Part shown: piece after piece, positions 1-8,839 of the stretch
Numbering within the stretch: position 1 is the first letter of the stretch
Layout: each line of letters begins with the position of its first letter
From: Clostridium sp.
GTDB lineage: Bacteria; Bacillota; Clostridia; Clostridiales; Clostridiaceae
Direction: 5' to 3'
Assembly: GCF_029267215.1 (NCBI RefSeq)
Contig: NZ_JARIDH010000042.1
Span: forward strand, 124,001 to 188,000
Length of the DNA: 64,000 bases
Notes under the pieces: generated by a model
Databases searched by the model: none
Told to the model about the DNA's origin: nothing
What the model saw: only the letters and a program-made list of their open reading frames with translations
Made by a program: the position numbers and the translations under genes

Positions 1-747
1 ATATCCTATATTTTGTCCTTTAGCTACTTTATAAGTATTTACTGGCTTTGCGTAATATTCATAAGTTTTCTTTATTCCTTTATTGAATCCTATGTATCCA
101 TAAAGAACATTTCCAGCCCTTGCCCCTGTTGTGAAATCACAAGCTTTTCTAAGTTCATCATTAACTATGGCACTAGATGCCATACAATGAATAACTTTTA
201 CTTTATCCACATATTTCTCAGCAGTATTTTTAAATACATTTATCTGATTTAAAGTATAATTTACATCTTTAGCATTATGTAAATGAGTGTATATTCCCTC
301 TATCTCTATGTTAGGAAAATCTTTCTCCACTCTATTAATAAAATCATCTAGTCTTGATGGTTTTATTCCCATTCTATTCATACCTGTATCTACATATATA
401 TGTACTCTTTTTTTCGTATTCTTTGGAAGTTTATCTAATATCTCTTCATTATCTAAAGTTAGTATTAGATTTTCTCTTTCATCCTTAAAATCTTCCTCTG
501 TACATAAAGGAGAAAGTATAAGTATATCCTTATTTATATCTTTTAAAAGTAAACTTTCCTCTATGTTACCTACTGCAATTATATCAACCTTATCCTCTAT
601 GAATTTAGCTATTTCTACACTACCTAATCCGTAAGCATCTCCTTTTATAACAGATATAAGTTTTTTGTCACCTATAAGCTTACGTATAACATTTATATTA
701 TTTTCTATGCTTTTTAAATCAACATCACACCAAAAAAAATTACTCAT
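1..747 (-). CDS. alr: Alanine racemase family protein, 3' part cut by window edge
   Basis: PLP-dependent amino acid racemase of the Alr fold-type III family, which normally makes D-alanine for peptidoglycan. It runs off the left edge, so only the N-terminal 249 codons of a family of about 370-390 residues are present. Residues 33-42 read VIKGDAYGLG, the PLP-lysine motif (usually KANAYGHG) with Lys35 as the presumed Schiff base. YVDTGMNRMG at 119-127 and a THLHNA stretch near 155 are also family signatures. The ATG has AGAGGATTAAGC before it. The Gly-Asp instead of Ala-Asn after the lysine suggests a paralogue rather than the main biosynthetic Alr, so amino acid specificity is open. Confidence 0.85.
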   Translation of the reverse strand, partial: MSNFFWCDVDLKSIENNINVIRKLIGDKKLISVIKGDAYGLGSVEIAKFIEDKVDIIAVGNIEESLLLKDINKDILILSPLCTEEDFKDERENLILTLDNEEILDKLPKNTKKRVHIYVDTGMNRMGIKPSRLDDFINRVEKDFPNIEIEGIYTHLHNAKDVNYTLNQINVFKNTAEKYVDKVKVIHCMASSAIVNDELRKACDFTTGARAGNVLYGYIGFNKGIKKTYEYYAKPVNTYKVAKGQNIGY

Positions 748-907
748 GCTTAATCCTCTTTCTAACTAAAATTACATTTTATATAATATCATCTTTTTAA
801 GAATATTTGAATATAGTCATTATTTATATTAAATAATAACATAATTTCAAAGTTGTTTTCTACAATAAACTTTTAAAACCTAAGCTTAATAGAAACTCTA
901 AACTGAT

Positions 908-962
908 TATTAAGATGGTCATAAAGTTCTATCTAAAATCATCAACACTAGTTTAAAACAGA
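908..962. repeat. Partial copy of dispersed palindromic repeat (copy B)
   Basis: The stretch from TTATTAAGATGGTC to AGTTTAAAACAGA matches the right half of the complete 101-bp palindromic element at 48468-48568 with few changes (for example AAGTTCTATCTAAAAT against TAGTTCTATGTAAAAT). The left half is not recognisable here. It lies between the racemase start and the terminator of the stomatin operon. Confidence 0.6.
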
Positions 963-971
963 ACCTAAAAT

Positions 972-999
972 AAAAAAACCTCTACTTAAAAAGTAGAGG
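972..999 (-). terminator. Terminator of the NfeD-stomatin operon
   Basis: Perfect 9-bp arms CCTCTACTT (979-987) and AAGTAGAGG (991-999) with a 3-nt loop. On the minus strand the stem is followed by a T7 run, which fits a Rho-independent terminator for the gene ending at 1090. Confidence 0.8.
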
Positions 1000-1089
1000 G
1001 TAAACTAAATTCCTACGTAAGCCTTATTTAAGACTCAAAAATATTATATTCTATTAAAGTATATTTTATTCATATTTTAAAATTCAAAA

Positions 1090-2034
1090 TTATTTTTTAT
1101 CTTTTTTTAACATTTCTCCAATGGCTGCTATACTTCCTAAAGAAGAAAGTGTTTCGTTTGGCAATATAAGTTTATTTGCTGGATTATTAGCCATTTCTTT
1201 TAAGGCTTCAATTTGTTTTAATGCAATTACTGTTTCATTTGTTCCAGATTCAATTATTGAAGTGTTTATTCTAGCAATGGCTGCAGCTTCTGCTTTAGAA
1301 ACCTCTTCAATAGCTTTTGCTTTACCTTCAGCTTCAAGAAGTTGAGATTCTTTCATACCTTCTGCATGTCTAATATTTGCTTCTTTTTCAGCCTCGGCTT
1401 TTAAAATCTTAGCTTGTTTCTCTGCTTCAGCTTTTGCAATCTCACTTTGTTTTAAACCTTCAGCTTGTAATATTGTAGCCCTTTTATCTCTTTCAGCTTT
1501 CATTTGCTTTTCCATGGCATCTTGTATTTCAGCAGGTGGAATTATGTTCTTAATTTCTACAGATAATATTTTTATTCCGTAAGCATCTGTAATAGAATCT
1601 ATAATAGTTAAAAGTTCTAAGTTTATTTTATCTCTTCCTGATAAAACTTCGTCTAAAGTCATATTACCTACAATATTTCTCATGTTTGTTATAGTTGAAT
1701 AAACTATACCTGATTTAAAATCTTCTATGTTATAGACTGCATCTTTTGCATTTAAAATTTTATAAAAAATAACATTATCAATTTCAATTTTAACGTTGTC
1801 TTTAGTTATAACATATTGAGGTGGTATATCTAATATTTGTTGCTTTGTTGATATTTTCTTTCTAACAAAATCAGCAAATGGGATAATTAAATGCCATCCA
1901 GGTTCTAAAATTTTACTAAATTGTCCAAAACGTTCTAATACATAAACATACCCTGTATTTACAACCTTAATTGAAGAAAGTGCTGCAAAAACTACGATTA
2001 ATAATAAAATTATAATAATTATAGTAGCTACCAT
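1090..2034 (-). CDS. SPFH/Band 7 (stomatin-like) membrane protein
   Basis: Membrane scaffold protein of the stomatin/prohibitin (SPFH) superfamily, related to QmcA, 314 residues. A single hydrophobic N-terminal anchor (residues about 3-24) is followed by the Band 7 domain (VVNTGYVYVLERFGQF, then DIPPQYVITKDNV). A long Ala/Glu/Lys coiled-coil region at about 185-250 contains repeated AEAEKxA units, and the C-terminus is a short hydrophobic segment. It lies 12 bp downstream of an NfeD-like gene, the usual partner of bacterial stomatins, so the two probably form a membrane microdomain complex. The start has AGGAGGGG upstream. Confidence 0.9.
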   Translation of the reverse strand: MVATIIIIILLLIVVFAALSSIKVVNTGYVYVLERFGQFSKILEPGWHLIIPFADFVRKKISTKQQILDIPPQYVITKDNVKIEIDNVIFYKILNAKDAVYNIEDFKSGIVYSTITNMRNIVGNMTLDEVLSGRDKINLELLTIIDSITDAYGIKILSVEIKNIIPPAEIQDAMEKQMKAERDKRATILQAEGLKQSEIAKAEAEKQAKILKAEAEKEANIRHAEGMKESQLLEAEGKAKAIEEVSKAEAAAIARINTSIIESGTNETVIALKQIEALKEMANNPANKLILPNETLSSLGSIAAIGEMLKKDKK

Positions 2035-2046
2035 AAGTAACCCCTC

Positions 2047-2466
2047 CTATTTCTCTTTTTTTACTAAAATTTTATTTCCTTCTATTCCAACAATTTTAAC
2101 TTCTGTCCCTTTTTCTAAAGGACCGCTAAGACTTTTGAATGTCCAGTAAATCCCATCAAATTTTACTAGCTCTGATAAATTAACATCTTTATCTAGTGTT
2201 AATTTTCGTCCTATATAAGACTCTTCCATTGTCTTAGTTCCTATATTATCTACTTTAATTTTCTTTTTAATCTTTGGATAGACGTAGAAGAAAAAGAAAA
2301 TTGTTATAACAGAAAAGAACAGAAATTGGAATATTACATTAACATTAAAAAATGCTAATACTATTCCTATTAAAGCACCAAATGAAAATCCTACAAAAAG
2401 AACATCTGAACTTAAATAATCAATTATCACACCTAATAAAATGACTACTAACCAAAGCCATACCAT
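2047..2466 (-). CDS. NfeD-like membrane protein
   Basis: Short NfeD (139 residues) without the serine protease domain of long NfeD proteins. The first 75 residues are hydrophobic and can form three to four membrane segments. The last 65 form the soluble OB-fold domain (ESYIGRKLTLDKDV through VEGNKILVKKEK-type strands). First gene of a two-gene operon with the stomatin homologue and probably its membrane partner. GGGGGTAAGTGA precedes the ATG. Confidence 0.85.
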   Translation of the reverse strand: MVWLWLVVILLGVIIDYLSSDVLFVGFSFGALIGIVLAFFNVNVIFQFLFFSVITIFFFFYVYPKIKKKIKVDNIGTKTMEESYIGRKLTLDKDVNLSELVKFDGIYWTFKSLSGPLEKGTEVKIVGIEGNKILVKKEK

Positions 2467-2939
2467 TCACTTACCCCCTTTTTTTATTTTTTTATTAATA
2501 TTTTATTAAATTTTACTTAATTATACAATTCAAACAATATTTTTTCAAGTACTATTAATCACTTTTTAAAATATTATTTATAAACATATTATATAGTATA
2601 AAAAACATTATTAGTCATTGGTTGATTTTATTTAATTTTCACATTAATATTTATAATATAAAAGTATTTAGTAAAAGTTTCTATGGTAATTATTATATAT
2701 GTTTTTAAATTAAAATTTATTTTAAAGTAATATTAATTTTGAACATAAATATATAGAAATATTTTTAAGCATTTTAAAATTTAATTTACTATTTAAGAAT
2801 AACAGTTTAATAAAGAAAGTTTATTTGACCTTAAATTACTTTCTTCAATTTAAAATATTCTATCTTAAAATAAATTTATATTAGGATAAAGTATTCTTAT
2901 ATAGAAATACTAAAAATAAAAACAACTGGAGATGATATT
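2467..2939. other. Long AT-rich intergenic region between divergent genes
   Basis: About 470 bp separating the NfeD gene (minus) from nadE (plus). It is almost entirely A/T, with no ORF, no repeat copy and no hairpin I can support. It must carry the promoters of both flanking genes, but the composition makes individual -10 calls unsafe. Confidence 0.5.
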
Positions 2940-4847
2940 ATGGATTTCATAAAAGTGGGTGCAGCTTCACCTAAAATAAAGATAAGCGACACAAAATATA
3001 ACCTTAAAGAAATAGAGTCTATGATTTCAAAAGCTGTGGAAGAAGAAGTTAAACTTATAGTATTCCCTGAGCTTTGTATATCAGCATATACTTGTGGGGA
3101 TTTATTTACAAACCAAAAACTAATAGACAATTGTAATTTAGCATTAGAGAGTTTAGTTGAATTTTCTAAAGGAAAAGATATTTTAATAGCTGTTGGTGCT
3201 CCTTTATTATATAGATATTCATTATATAACTGTGCTTATATTATTTTAAATGGAAAGGTACTTGGAATAGTTCCTAAAAGCTATATTCCAAACTACTCAG
3301 AATTCTATGAAAAAAGATGGTTTACTGAAGGTCTTAATATAAAAGGGCTAAATGTTAGCCTTCCATTCCAAGAAGAAGTTCCCTTTGGAACTGATTTAAT
3401 ATTCTCATGTGGAGATTTAAAGGTTGGATTTGAAATATGCGAAGATTTATGGGTAACTATACCACCTAGCTCAAATTTAGCCCTTATGGGAGCTAATGTA
3501 ATTTGTAATCTCTCAGCTTCAAATGAGCTTGTATCTAAAAGTTCTTATAGAAAATCCTTAGTTCAAAATCAAAGCGCCAGAACAATGAGTGCTTATATAT
3601 ATTCTTCAGCAGGTGTTCATGAATCTACTACTGACTTATTATTTAGTGGACATATGCTAATTGCTGAAAATGGATCTATCCTAAAGGAAAATAAAAGATT
3701 TAAAAGAGAAAATGATTTATTAACAGGAATTATTGATTTATTTAAATTAAATGCAGAAAGAACTAAAAACATAAGTTTTAGAAATTCTACTTTTAATGAA
3801 TCTACAGAGCCAAGATTTATACCATTTACTTTTGAAAGTATAAAAATAAGTAATTTTGATAGAGAAATTGATAAGCATCCATTTATACCAAAATCTAAGT
3901 ATGCTATAGAAGAGAGATGTGAGGAAATACTTAATATACAAGCCTCATCCCTTGCAAAAAGATTAGAACATACCAATTTAAAGAAAGCTGTAATTGGTAT
4001 ATCTGGAGGATTAGATTCTACCCTTGCCCTATTAGTAGTTGTTAAAACCTTTGATCTTTTAAATATTAAAAGAGAAAACATAATAACTGTAACTATGCCA
4101 GGTTTTGGTACAACAGATAGAACTTACAATAATGCAGTTGCTTTATGTAAGGAGCTAAATTGTGATTTTAGAGAAATAAATATTGTTAAGGCTGCCCTTC
4201 AACATTTTGAAGACATTGGACATAATAAGGATATTCATGATGTTACTTACGAAAATGTTCAAGCAAGAGAAAGAACTCAAATTCTTATGGATATAGCTAA
4301 TAAAGAAGGTGGACTTTTAATAGGTACTGGAGATTTATCTGAGTTAGCCTTAGGATGGTGTACTTATAATGGAGATCATATGTCTATGTACTCTGTTAAC
4401 TGTTCAATACCTAAGACCTTGGTAAGATTCTTAGTTAAATACTTTGCAAATAATGAAATTTCAGAGTCAGCTAAGTCTGCACTTCTTGATATATTAGATA
4501 CACCTGTAAGTCCAGAGTTACTTCCAAAGGATAAAGAAGGAAAAATCACTCAGAAAACTGAAGATATTGTTGGACCATATGAACTTCATGATTTTTATCT
4601 TTATCATTTTATAAAACATGGATCAACTCCAGAAAGAATATTATTCTTAGCTAAAAATGCCTTTAAAAATGATTATGATGAAGAAACTTTAAGAAAATGG
4701 TTAGATAAATTTACAAGAAGATTCTTCACTCAACAATTTAAGCGTTCTGCTCTTCCAGATGGTCCTAAAGTTGGGACAATATCACTTTCTCCTAGAGGAG
4801 ATTGGAGAATGCCATCTGACGCAGTTTATAATGATTTTTTAATTTAA
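2940..4847 (+). CDS. nadE: Glutamine-dependent NAD+ synthetase
   Basis: Final step of NAD biosynthesis: amidation of deamido-NAD with ammonia released from glutamine. At 635 residues it is the long two-domain form. The N-terminal nitrilase-type glutaminase domain shows the triad context FPELCISAY (Glu), KSYIPNYSEFYEKRWF (Lys) and VGFEICEDLWV (Cys). The C-terminal synthetase domain carries the ATP P-loop SGGLDST near residue 355 and TGDLSELALGWCTYNGDH. The start has GGAGATGATATT before the ATG. Monocistronic, ended by the hairpin at 4873-4921. Confidence 0.96.
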   Translation: MDFIKVGAASPKIKISDTKYNLKEIESMISKAVEEEVKLIVFPELCISAYTCGDLFTNQKLIDNCNLALESLVEFSKGKDILIAVGAPLLYRYSLYNCAYIILNGKVLGIVPKSYIPNYSEFYEKRWFTEGLNIKGLNVSLPFQEEVPFGTDLIFSCGDLKVGFEICEDLWVTIPPSSNLALMGANVICNLSASNELVSKSSYRKSLVQNQSARTMSAYIYSSAGVHESTTDLLFSGHMLIAENGSILKENKRFKRENDLLTGIIDLFKLNAERTKNISFRNSTFNESTEPRFIPFTFESIKISNFDREIDKHPFIPKSKYAIEERCEEILNIQASSLAKRLEHTNLKKAVIGISGGLDSTLALLVVVKTFDLLNIKRENIITVTMPGFGTTDRTYNNAVALCKELNCDFREINIVKAALQHFEDIGHNKDIHDVTYENVQARERTQILMDIANKEGGLLIGTGDLSELALGWCTYNGDHMSMYSVNCSIPKTLVRFLVKYFANNEISESAKSALLDILDTPVSPELLPKDKEGKITQKTEDIVGPYELHDFYLYHFIKHGSTPERILFLAKNAFKNDYDEETLRKWLDKFTRRFFTQQFKRSALPDGPKVGTISLSPRGDWRMPSDAVYNDFLI

Positions 4848-4872
4848 AATTTTAATTATTAATTAATCTTTT

Positions 4873-4921
4873 AAAACCTTTCAACTTGTTAAGATTTTTT
4901 CTTTTTAAATTGAAAGGTTTT
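4873..4921 (+). terminator. Terminator of nadE
   Basis: Arms AAAACCTTTCAA (4873-4884) and TTGAAAGGTTTT (4910-4921) are perfectly complementary around a 25-nt loop and are followed by a T-rich tail. Confidence 0.75.
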
Positions 4922-5076
4922 TATCTTTTTTATAAATTTCACATATCTATATAAATTTTATAATTTTAATGTAATTTAAATTTGTAGAAATAAAAGTACT
5001 TTTATAAAAGGAAAATAATTGAATATTATCCATATAAAGACTTTAAAATATAAAAAAATATAAAAACTTAATAACA

Positions 5077-5131
5077 TTGACATATTTTTGCCAAAAACAT
5101 ATTGTACACTTACATATATATAATGTATAAT
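5077..5131 (+). promoter_or_regulatory. Promoter(s) of the TPR protein gene
   Basis: TTGACA (5077-5082) with a 17-bp spacer to TATTGT (5100-5105), and overlapping it TTGTAC (5102-5107) with an 18-bp spacer to TATAAT (5126-5131). Either or both fit a sigma-A promoter. The transcript would have an 80-105 nt leader before the ATG at 5216. Confidence 0.55.
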
Positions 5132-5215
5132 TAACATTTAGACAGATACTTATTTTTATTAGGTATTTAAAAATATCTTTTATACAAATTATAAAAAAGG
5201 AGGAGCTATTAAGCT

Positions 5216-6619
5216 ATGAGTAGTAAATATGATAAAAAACTTAAAAAAGCATTAGCTCAATATGAAAAAGGAAATTACGAGGCAACATTAGATATATGTG
5301 AAAAAGTTCTTGATAAGGACTACAATAATGAAGAGGCACTTACTTTAGAGGCAAGATCTCTTGAAAAGTTAGACAGAATAAGTGATGCAGTAGTTTCTTG
5401 GAAAATAAATGCTGAATATAATAACAATGAAGAGGCTAGAAAAAAACTTAATCAGTTTGATAATATAGATGAGAAAAAATTAGCTATGAGTACTATTTTT
5501 AGTAATTCATTAAAAGACGAAATAAAGGCTAAACTTCAAGAAAATGCTCAAAAAGAATTTTCTAAACAATTAGAAAAAAGAGAAAAAGAAGTGACAATTA
5601 ATAAGCCTACTGAAAAAATTAATATTAAAGAGGAAATTAAAATAGAAAAGACTCCTAAGGAATCTAAAAATAAAATAATAAATGAATTAAAGGAAAATGA
5701 GACTTTTAAAGAAAATAATATTCATAATGTAACTAAGGTTGATTTTTCTAAGAAAGAGGAAGTTAAGTTTGAAAAAAGTACTATTACACCTACAATAGAG
5801 GATAACTCTAAAGTAGAAGAACCTAAAGTTATAAGTACTCCAAACTTTAAAAATGAAAATTCTAACTCAAAAAAATCTGGAAAGAAAAAGCCAGTTAAGT
5901 ACATTGCAATAGCAATTTCAGGAGTAATAGTTTTAGGACTTGCATATGGTGTTAATAAGCATATGAAAACAGCTGCTAATAAAAATCAAGTGGCAGTAGC
6001 TGATAATATTGATAAAAATACAAATAAAAATAATCAAACTAAACCACAAACTCCAAAAGAAGAAACTAAAAAAACTGAAGCTCCTAAATTTAATGTAGAT
6101 GAATTAAACAAAGCTATTCAAAACGATGATATGAATGCGCTTTATACTATTTTACATTCTACTCCAAAAGATAAGGTGCCAGCTAATGATTTAGATAGTT
6201 ATAATAATGCTGTTACTTTTATGCAAAACGAAGGGGTTAGAAATTTATATTTAACAGGATCTAAATTCTTTGAACAAAAGAAATATGAAGATGCTTTAAA
6301 TGAATTCAATAAGGCATATGAATTCTCAAACAATTCATACTTAAAACCTCATTTAATTTACTTTATGGGTTCTGCTAATCAAAACTTAGGAAATGATGCT
6401 GAGGCTATAAAATTATTCCAAGATTACTTATCAAATTATAAAGCTAAACCAGGTGATAATGATGTAATGTATACTCCTCAATGTCTATATAATTTAGCTA
6501 CTATATATGATAAAGAAGGAAATAAAGCAGAAGCTAAAAAATACGCTCAACAAATAGAAGATTCTTATCCAAATTCAATGTTCTATAATGATGTAACTAA
6601 GAAAATAATATACGGCTAA
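5216..6619 (+). CDS. TPR-repeat membrane protein
   Basis: 467-residue protein with a tripartite layout. A cytoplasmic TPR-like N-terminus (residues 1-85, ALAQYEKGNYEATLDICEKVL) leads into a Lys/Glu-rich low-complexity linker, then one membrane helix at about 225-247 (KYIAIAISGVIVLGLAYG). The outer part begins with a Lys/Asn/Thr linker and holds further TPR units (FEQKKYEDALNEFNKAYEF, DAEAIKLFQDYLSNY, and one near the C-terminus). The arrangement suggests a scaffold linking cytoplasm and envelope, but the partner is unknown. Monocistronic, with its own promoter and terminator. Confidence 0.8.
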   Translation: MSSKYDKKLKKALAQYEKGNYEATLDICEKVLDKDYNNEEALTLEARSLEKLDRISDAVVSWKINAEYNNNEEARKKLNQFDNIDEKKLAMSTIFSNSLKDEIKAKLQENAQKEFSKQLEKREKEVTINKPTEKINIKEEIKIEKTPKESKNKIINELKENETFKENNIHNVTKVDFSKKEEVKFEKSTITPTIEDNSKVEEPKVISTPNFKNENSNSKKSGKKKPVKYIAIAISGVIVLGLAYGVNKHMKTAANKNQVAVADNIDKNTNKNNQTKPQTPKEETKKTEAPKFNVDELNKAIQNDDMNALYTILHSTPKDKVPANDLDSYNNAVTFMQNEGVRNLYLTGSKFFEQKKYEDALNEFNKAYEFSNNSYLKPHLIYFMGSANQNLGNDAEAIKLFQDYLSNYKAKPGDNDVMYTPQCLYNLATIYDKEGNKAEAKKYAQQIEDSYPNSMFYNDVTKKIIYG

Positions 6620-6638
6620 AATAAATTTTATCAAAAAT

Positions 6639-6672
6639 CAAAAGACCATAGAAATTTTTCTATGGTCTTTTT
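6639..6672 (+). terminator. Terminator of the TPR gene
   Basis: AAAAGACCATAGAAA pairs with TTTCTATGGTCTTTT around a very short loop, followed by T's. It may also act for the convergent hisK transcript. Confidence 0.8.
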
Positions 6673-6724
6673 TAGTAATAAAAAAGCTTGATTAATTATA
6701 TGTAATTATTCCATGTTATATAAA

Positions 6725-7549
6725 TTATATTGCCTTTACCTCTGGAAAAATCATATTTGCAACTTTTTCAAACTCTGATCCAACGTATTTTGAACTGTGT
6801 GAATCTGATCCTAAAACCATAGGAATATTATACTTCAAACATAAATTTAAGAATACTCCTTGAGGGTGTACTTCTCCACACTTCTTTCTTCTTAACCCTG
6901 AGGTATTTAGGTCTATTTCATATTCACCTTTTTTCATTTCCTTCAAAACTTTCTCTAAAAGGTCTAAATTATACTTTTCATTAGGAAAATCATCTTTATA
7001 TTTTCTAACTAAAGTTGGATGTCCTATTCTTTTAGGCTTATACTTTCCTAAATCAGCTTTTAATGATTTAAGCATTGTTTCATAGTATAAATCATAAAGC
7101 TTGTCCATACCACCAATTTTCTCTACTAATTCACCAATCATATCAGAACCATTTCCAATTTGATAGTACTCATTATTAAACTTAACTATGTGAACTGAAA
7201 GTATTGCATCATCTAAAAATTTACCATACTTATCTAAAATAGCTTTAGTTTCTTTTTCATATCCTTCAATATAATCAACTTCTAAACCAACATTTATTTT
7301 AATTTTATCTTTATACTTCATTTTAAGAGCATCAATTCCAGCTAAGTACTCTTCTAACCTATAAAAGGCAAGGGCACTATTTTTTCTTGGTGATGGATCT
7401 TCTATAGGAATTGGCATATGCTCCGTAAATGTTATTTCATTGATGTTGTTCTTAAGTGCAGTATCTATATACATATCTAAGGAGTCATCACTTCCATGAG
7501 GACAATAAGTACTATGCACATGTCCATCTCTTCTTATGTTTAAAATCAT
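6725..7549 (-). CDS. hisK: Histidinol-phosphatase, PHP family
   Basis: PHP-superfamily metal-dependent phosphatase of the HisJ/HisK type, 274 residues, expected to convert histidinol phosphate to histidinol. Metal-binding motifs are visible in order: DGHVHSTYCPHG at the N-terminus, FTEHMPIP near residue 40, LSVHIV, and GSDSHSS near the C-terminus. No other his gene is nearby, which is common for this family. GGAGGAAGAAT precedes the ATG. PHP phosphatases vary in substrate, so the exact substrate rests on family assignment. Confidence 0.85.
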   Translation of the reverse strand: MILNIRRDGHVHSTYCPHGSDDSLDMYIDTALKNNINEITFTEHMPIPIEDPSPRKNSALAFYRLEEYLAGIDALKMKYKDKIKINVGLEVDYIEGYEKETKAILDKYGKFLDDAILSVHIVKFNNEYYQIGNGSDMIGELVEKIGGMDKLYDLYYETMLKSLKADLGKYKPKRIGHPTLVRKYKDDFPNEKYNLDLLEKVLKEMKKGEYEIDLNTSGLRRKKCGEVHPQGVFLNLCLKYNIPMVLGSDSHSSKYVGSEFEKVANMIFPEVKAI

Positions 7550-7700
7550 ATTCTTCCTCCGTAACTTTTATTTAAATTTCACATAACTATTATACATTAT
7601 TAATTTAATATAATAAAATTTTAATTTAACTTTACTAAATTCTATAAATACATAAATTATAGAATAATTATTTTATATACATACTTTTAATTAAAATGAA

Positions 7701-7740
7701 AAAGCAATTACTTTGTGTTCTAATCCAAAGTAATTGCTTT
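7701..7740 (-). terminator. Terminator of the DUF1292 gene
   Basis: Perfect 15-bp arms AAAGCAATTACTTTG (7701-7715) and CAAAGTAATTGCTTT (7726-7740) with a 10-nt loop. On the minus strand it is followed by a short T run. Confidence 0.8.
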
Positions 7741-7763
7741 AAAATACTTACTTTTATCTTTAA

Positions 7764-7812
7764 ATTAAGTAGGTCTTATGAGATATCTAAAATAAACACT
7801 CTCTTAAAACAG
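7764..7812. repeat. Partial copy of dispersed palindromic repeat (copy C)
   Basis: AGGTCTTATGAGATATCTAA followed by AATAAACACTCTCTTAAAACAGG matches one arm of the 48468-48568 element in the reversed orientation (AGGTCTTATGGTATAGATAA, then AACTCTCTTAAAACAG). It lies between the DUF1292 stop codon and its terminator. Confidence 0.6.
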
Positions 7813-7821
7813 GATCTTAAA

Positions 7822-8058
7822 TTAAAACTTAAGTGATGAAATTTGCTTAAACATATTTATTTCTTTTTCAGATTCAACAGCATTTAAGGTTTCATTCCAA
7901 TTTTTGTCAAACTTGATTTTATAAAGTTCAATATCCTCTTTATGATTTTTAGGTGCCATAGCAACAAACTCTTCTCCACATACTAATCTTTGTTCTAATA
8001 TAATATAATCAATTTTCTTTCCATTTTCATCTCTAAAACTTACTATTTGTTCATTCAT
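7822..8058 (-). CDS. DUF1292 family protein (YrzB-like)
   Basis: Small 78-residue soluble protein of the DUF1292 family, widespread in Firmicutes and of unknown biochemical role. It opens with VSFRDENGKKIDYIILEQ and has the family's short strand-rich body (EEFVAMAPKN, then DIELYKIKF). AAAGGAGGAAATATA precedes the ATG. It is a single gene here rather than part of the yrzL-yrzB operon seen in bacilli. A 32-bp element shared with two other promoters lies about 95 bp upstream. Confidence 0.75.
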   Translation of the reverse strand: MNEQIVSFRDENGKKIDYIILEQRLVCGEEFVAMAPKNHKEDIELYKIKFDKNWNETLNAVESEKEINMFKQISSLKF

Positions 8059-8153
8059 TATATTTCCTCCTTTACATTTTTATCCAATTGAAATTTCTTT
8101 TTCTTTTATTATTTTGTTTTGTTTTTTTAATTTTATTCTTTTTTTTGTTTATT

Positions 8154-8185
8154 ACTCATTTACGAGTATATTATTTAAGAATATT
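8154..8185. promoter_or_regulatory. Shared 32-bp upstream element, copy 1
   Basis: ACTCATTTACGAGTATATTA followed by TTTAAGAATATT. It matches 19825-19856 and 42245-42275 at most positions. It lies 96 bp upstream of the DUF1292 start codon. Function is inferred only from recurrence. Confidence 0.4.
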
Positions 8186-8337
8186 AAATGGTCTTTTTTA
8201 AATACTCATCATATGTAATTTCTTTGTTACTTACTTTTTTTCATATTTACTTTTAGATAATATTACTGCTCCTTAATTTATAAAAAATTATTTACTTATT
8301 TTAATATCTCCTAATAACCTTTTATTTAATTACAAAT

Positions 8338-8391
8338 AAAAATACCATATAGAATAGGCTTTTTAAATAGTCTATTCTATATGGTATTTTT
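8338..8391 (-). terminator. Terminator of the rhodanese operon
   Basis: Perfect 17-bp arms AATACCATATAGAATAG (8341-8357) and CTATTCTATATGGTATT (8372-8388), extended by A/T pairs, with a 14-nt loop and flanking A/T runs on both sides. Confidence 0.85.
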
Positions 8392-8393
8392 TG

Positions 8394-8837
8394 TTATTTA
8401 CTATATTTTTTAGATTTTATAAAAAGAATCATTAGCCAAAAAATTTGTATTAAAAAAACTACTATTGCTACCATTATAAAGTAATAATATGCTAATAAAT
8501 TAGAAAATAAATTAGATTTTATTACAAAAATCAATACACTTGCCATTATTAAGCTTATTTTTGTTTGTAAAATACAAAATGTATCTTTTTTATTTTTAAT
8601 TGCATAAAAAATTATTACTAGAAATGCTACTGCTAAGACCAATGTAATTATTGACAATATATTTAATTTTTCAACTGTTAAAATATTTGAATATTCATAC
8701 CTTTTAAAATATACATAATGCATTACACCAGCACTTTTTTTAGTCATATTCTGAATAACACAAACGCCAACCCACATTAATATTTGAATTAACAGTATAA
8801 ATGGATATACTATTTTTACTACTCTATTATTTTTCAT
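8394..8837 (-). CDS. Small four-helix membrane protein
   Basis: Unrecognised 147-residue protein with four predicted membrane segments: about 8-30 (IVYPFILLIQILMWVGVCVI), 58-82, 90-112 and 115-140. It ends in a basic tail (KSKKYSK). The start is 2 bp after the stop of the rhodanese lipoprotein gene, so the two are co-transcribed and presumably translationally coupled. It may anchor or serve the extracytoplasmic sulfurtransferase, but nothing in its sequence shows a substrate or catalytic motif. Confidence 0.65.
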   Translation of the reverse strand: MKNNRVVKIVYPFILLIQILMWVGVCVIQNMTKKSAGVMHYVYFKRYEYSNILTVEKLNILSIITLVLAVAFLVIIFYAIKNKKDTFCILQTKISLIMASVLIFVIKSNLFSNLLAYYYFIMVAIVVFLIQIFWLMILFIKSKKYSK

Positions 8838-8839
8838 AT

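Noticed and set aside
3617..4081. Long antisense open frame opposite nadE
   Set aside because: It is fully inside nadE, has no ribosome site and no recognisable domain; nadE carries the complete catalytic motifs.
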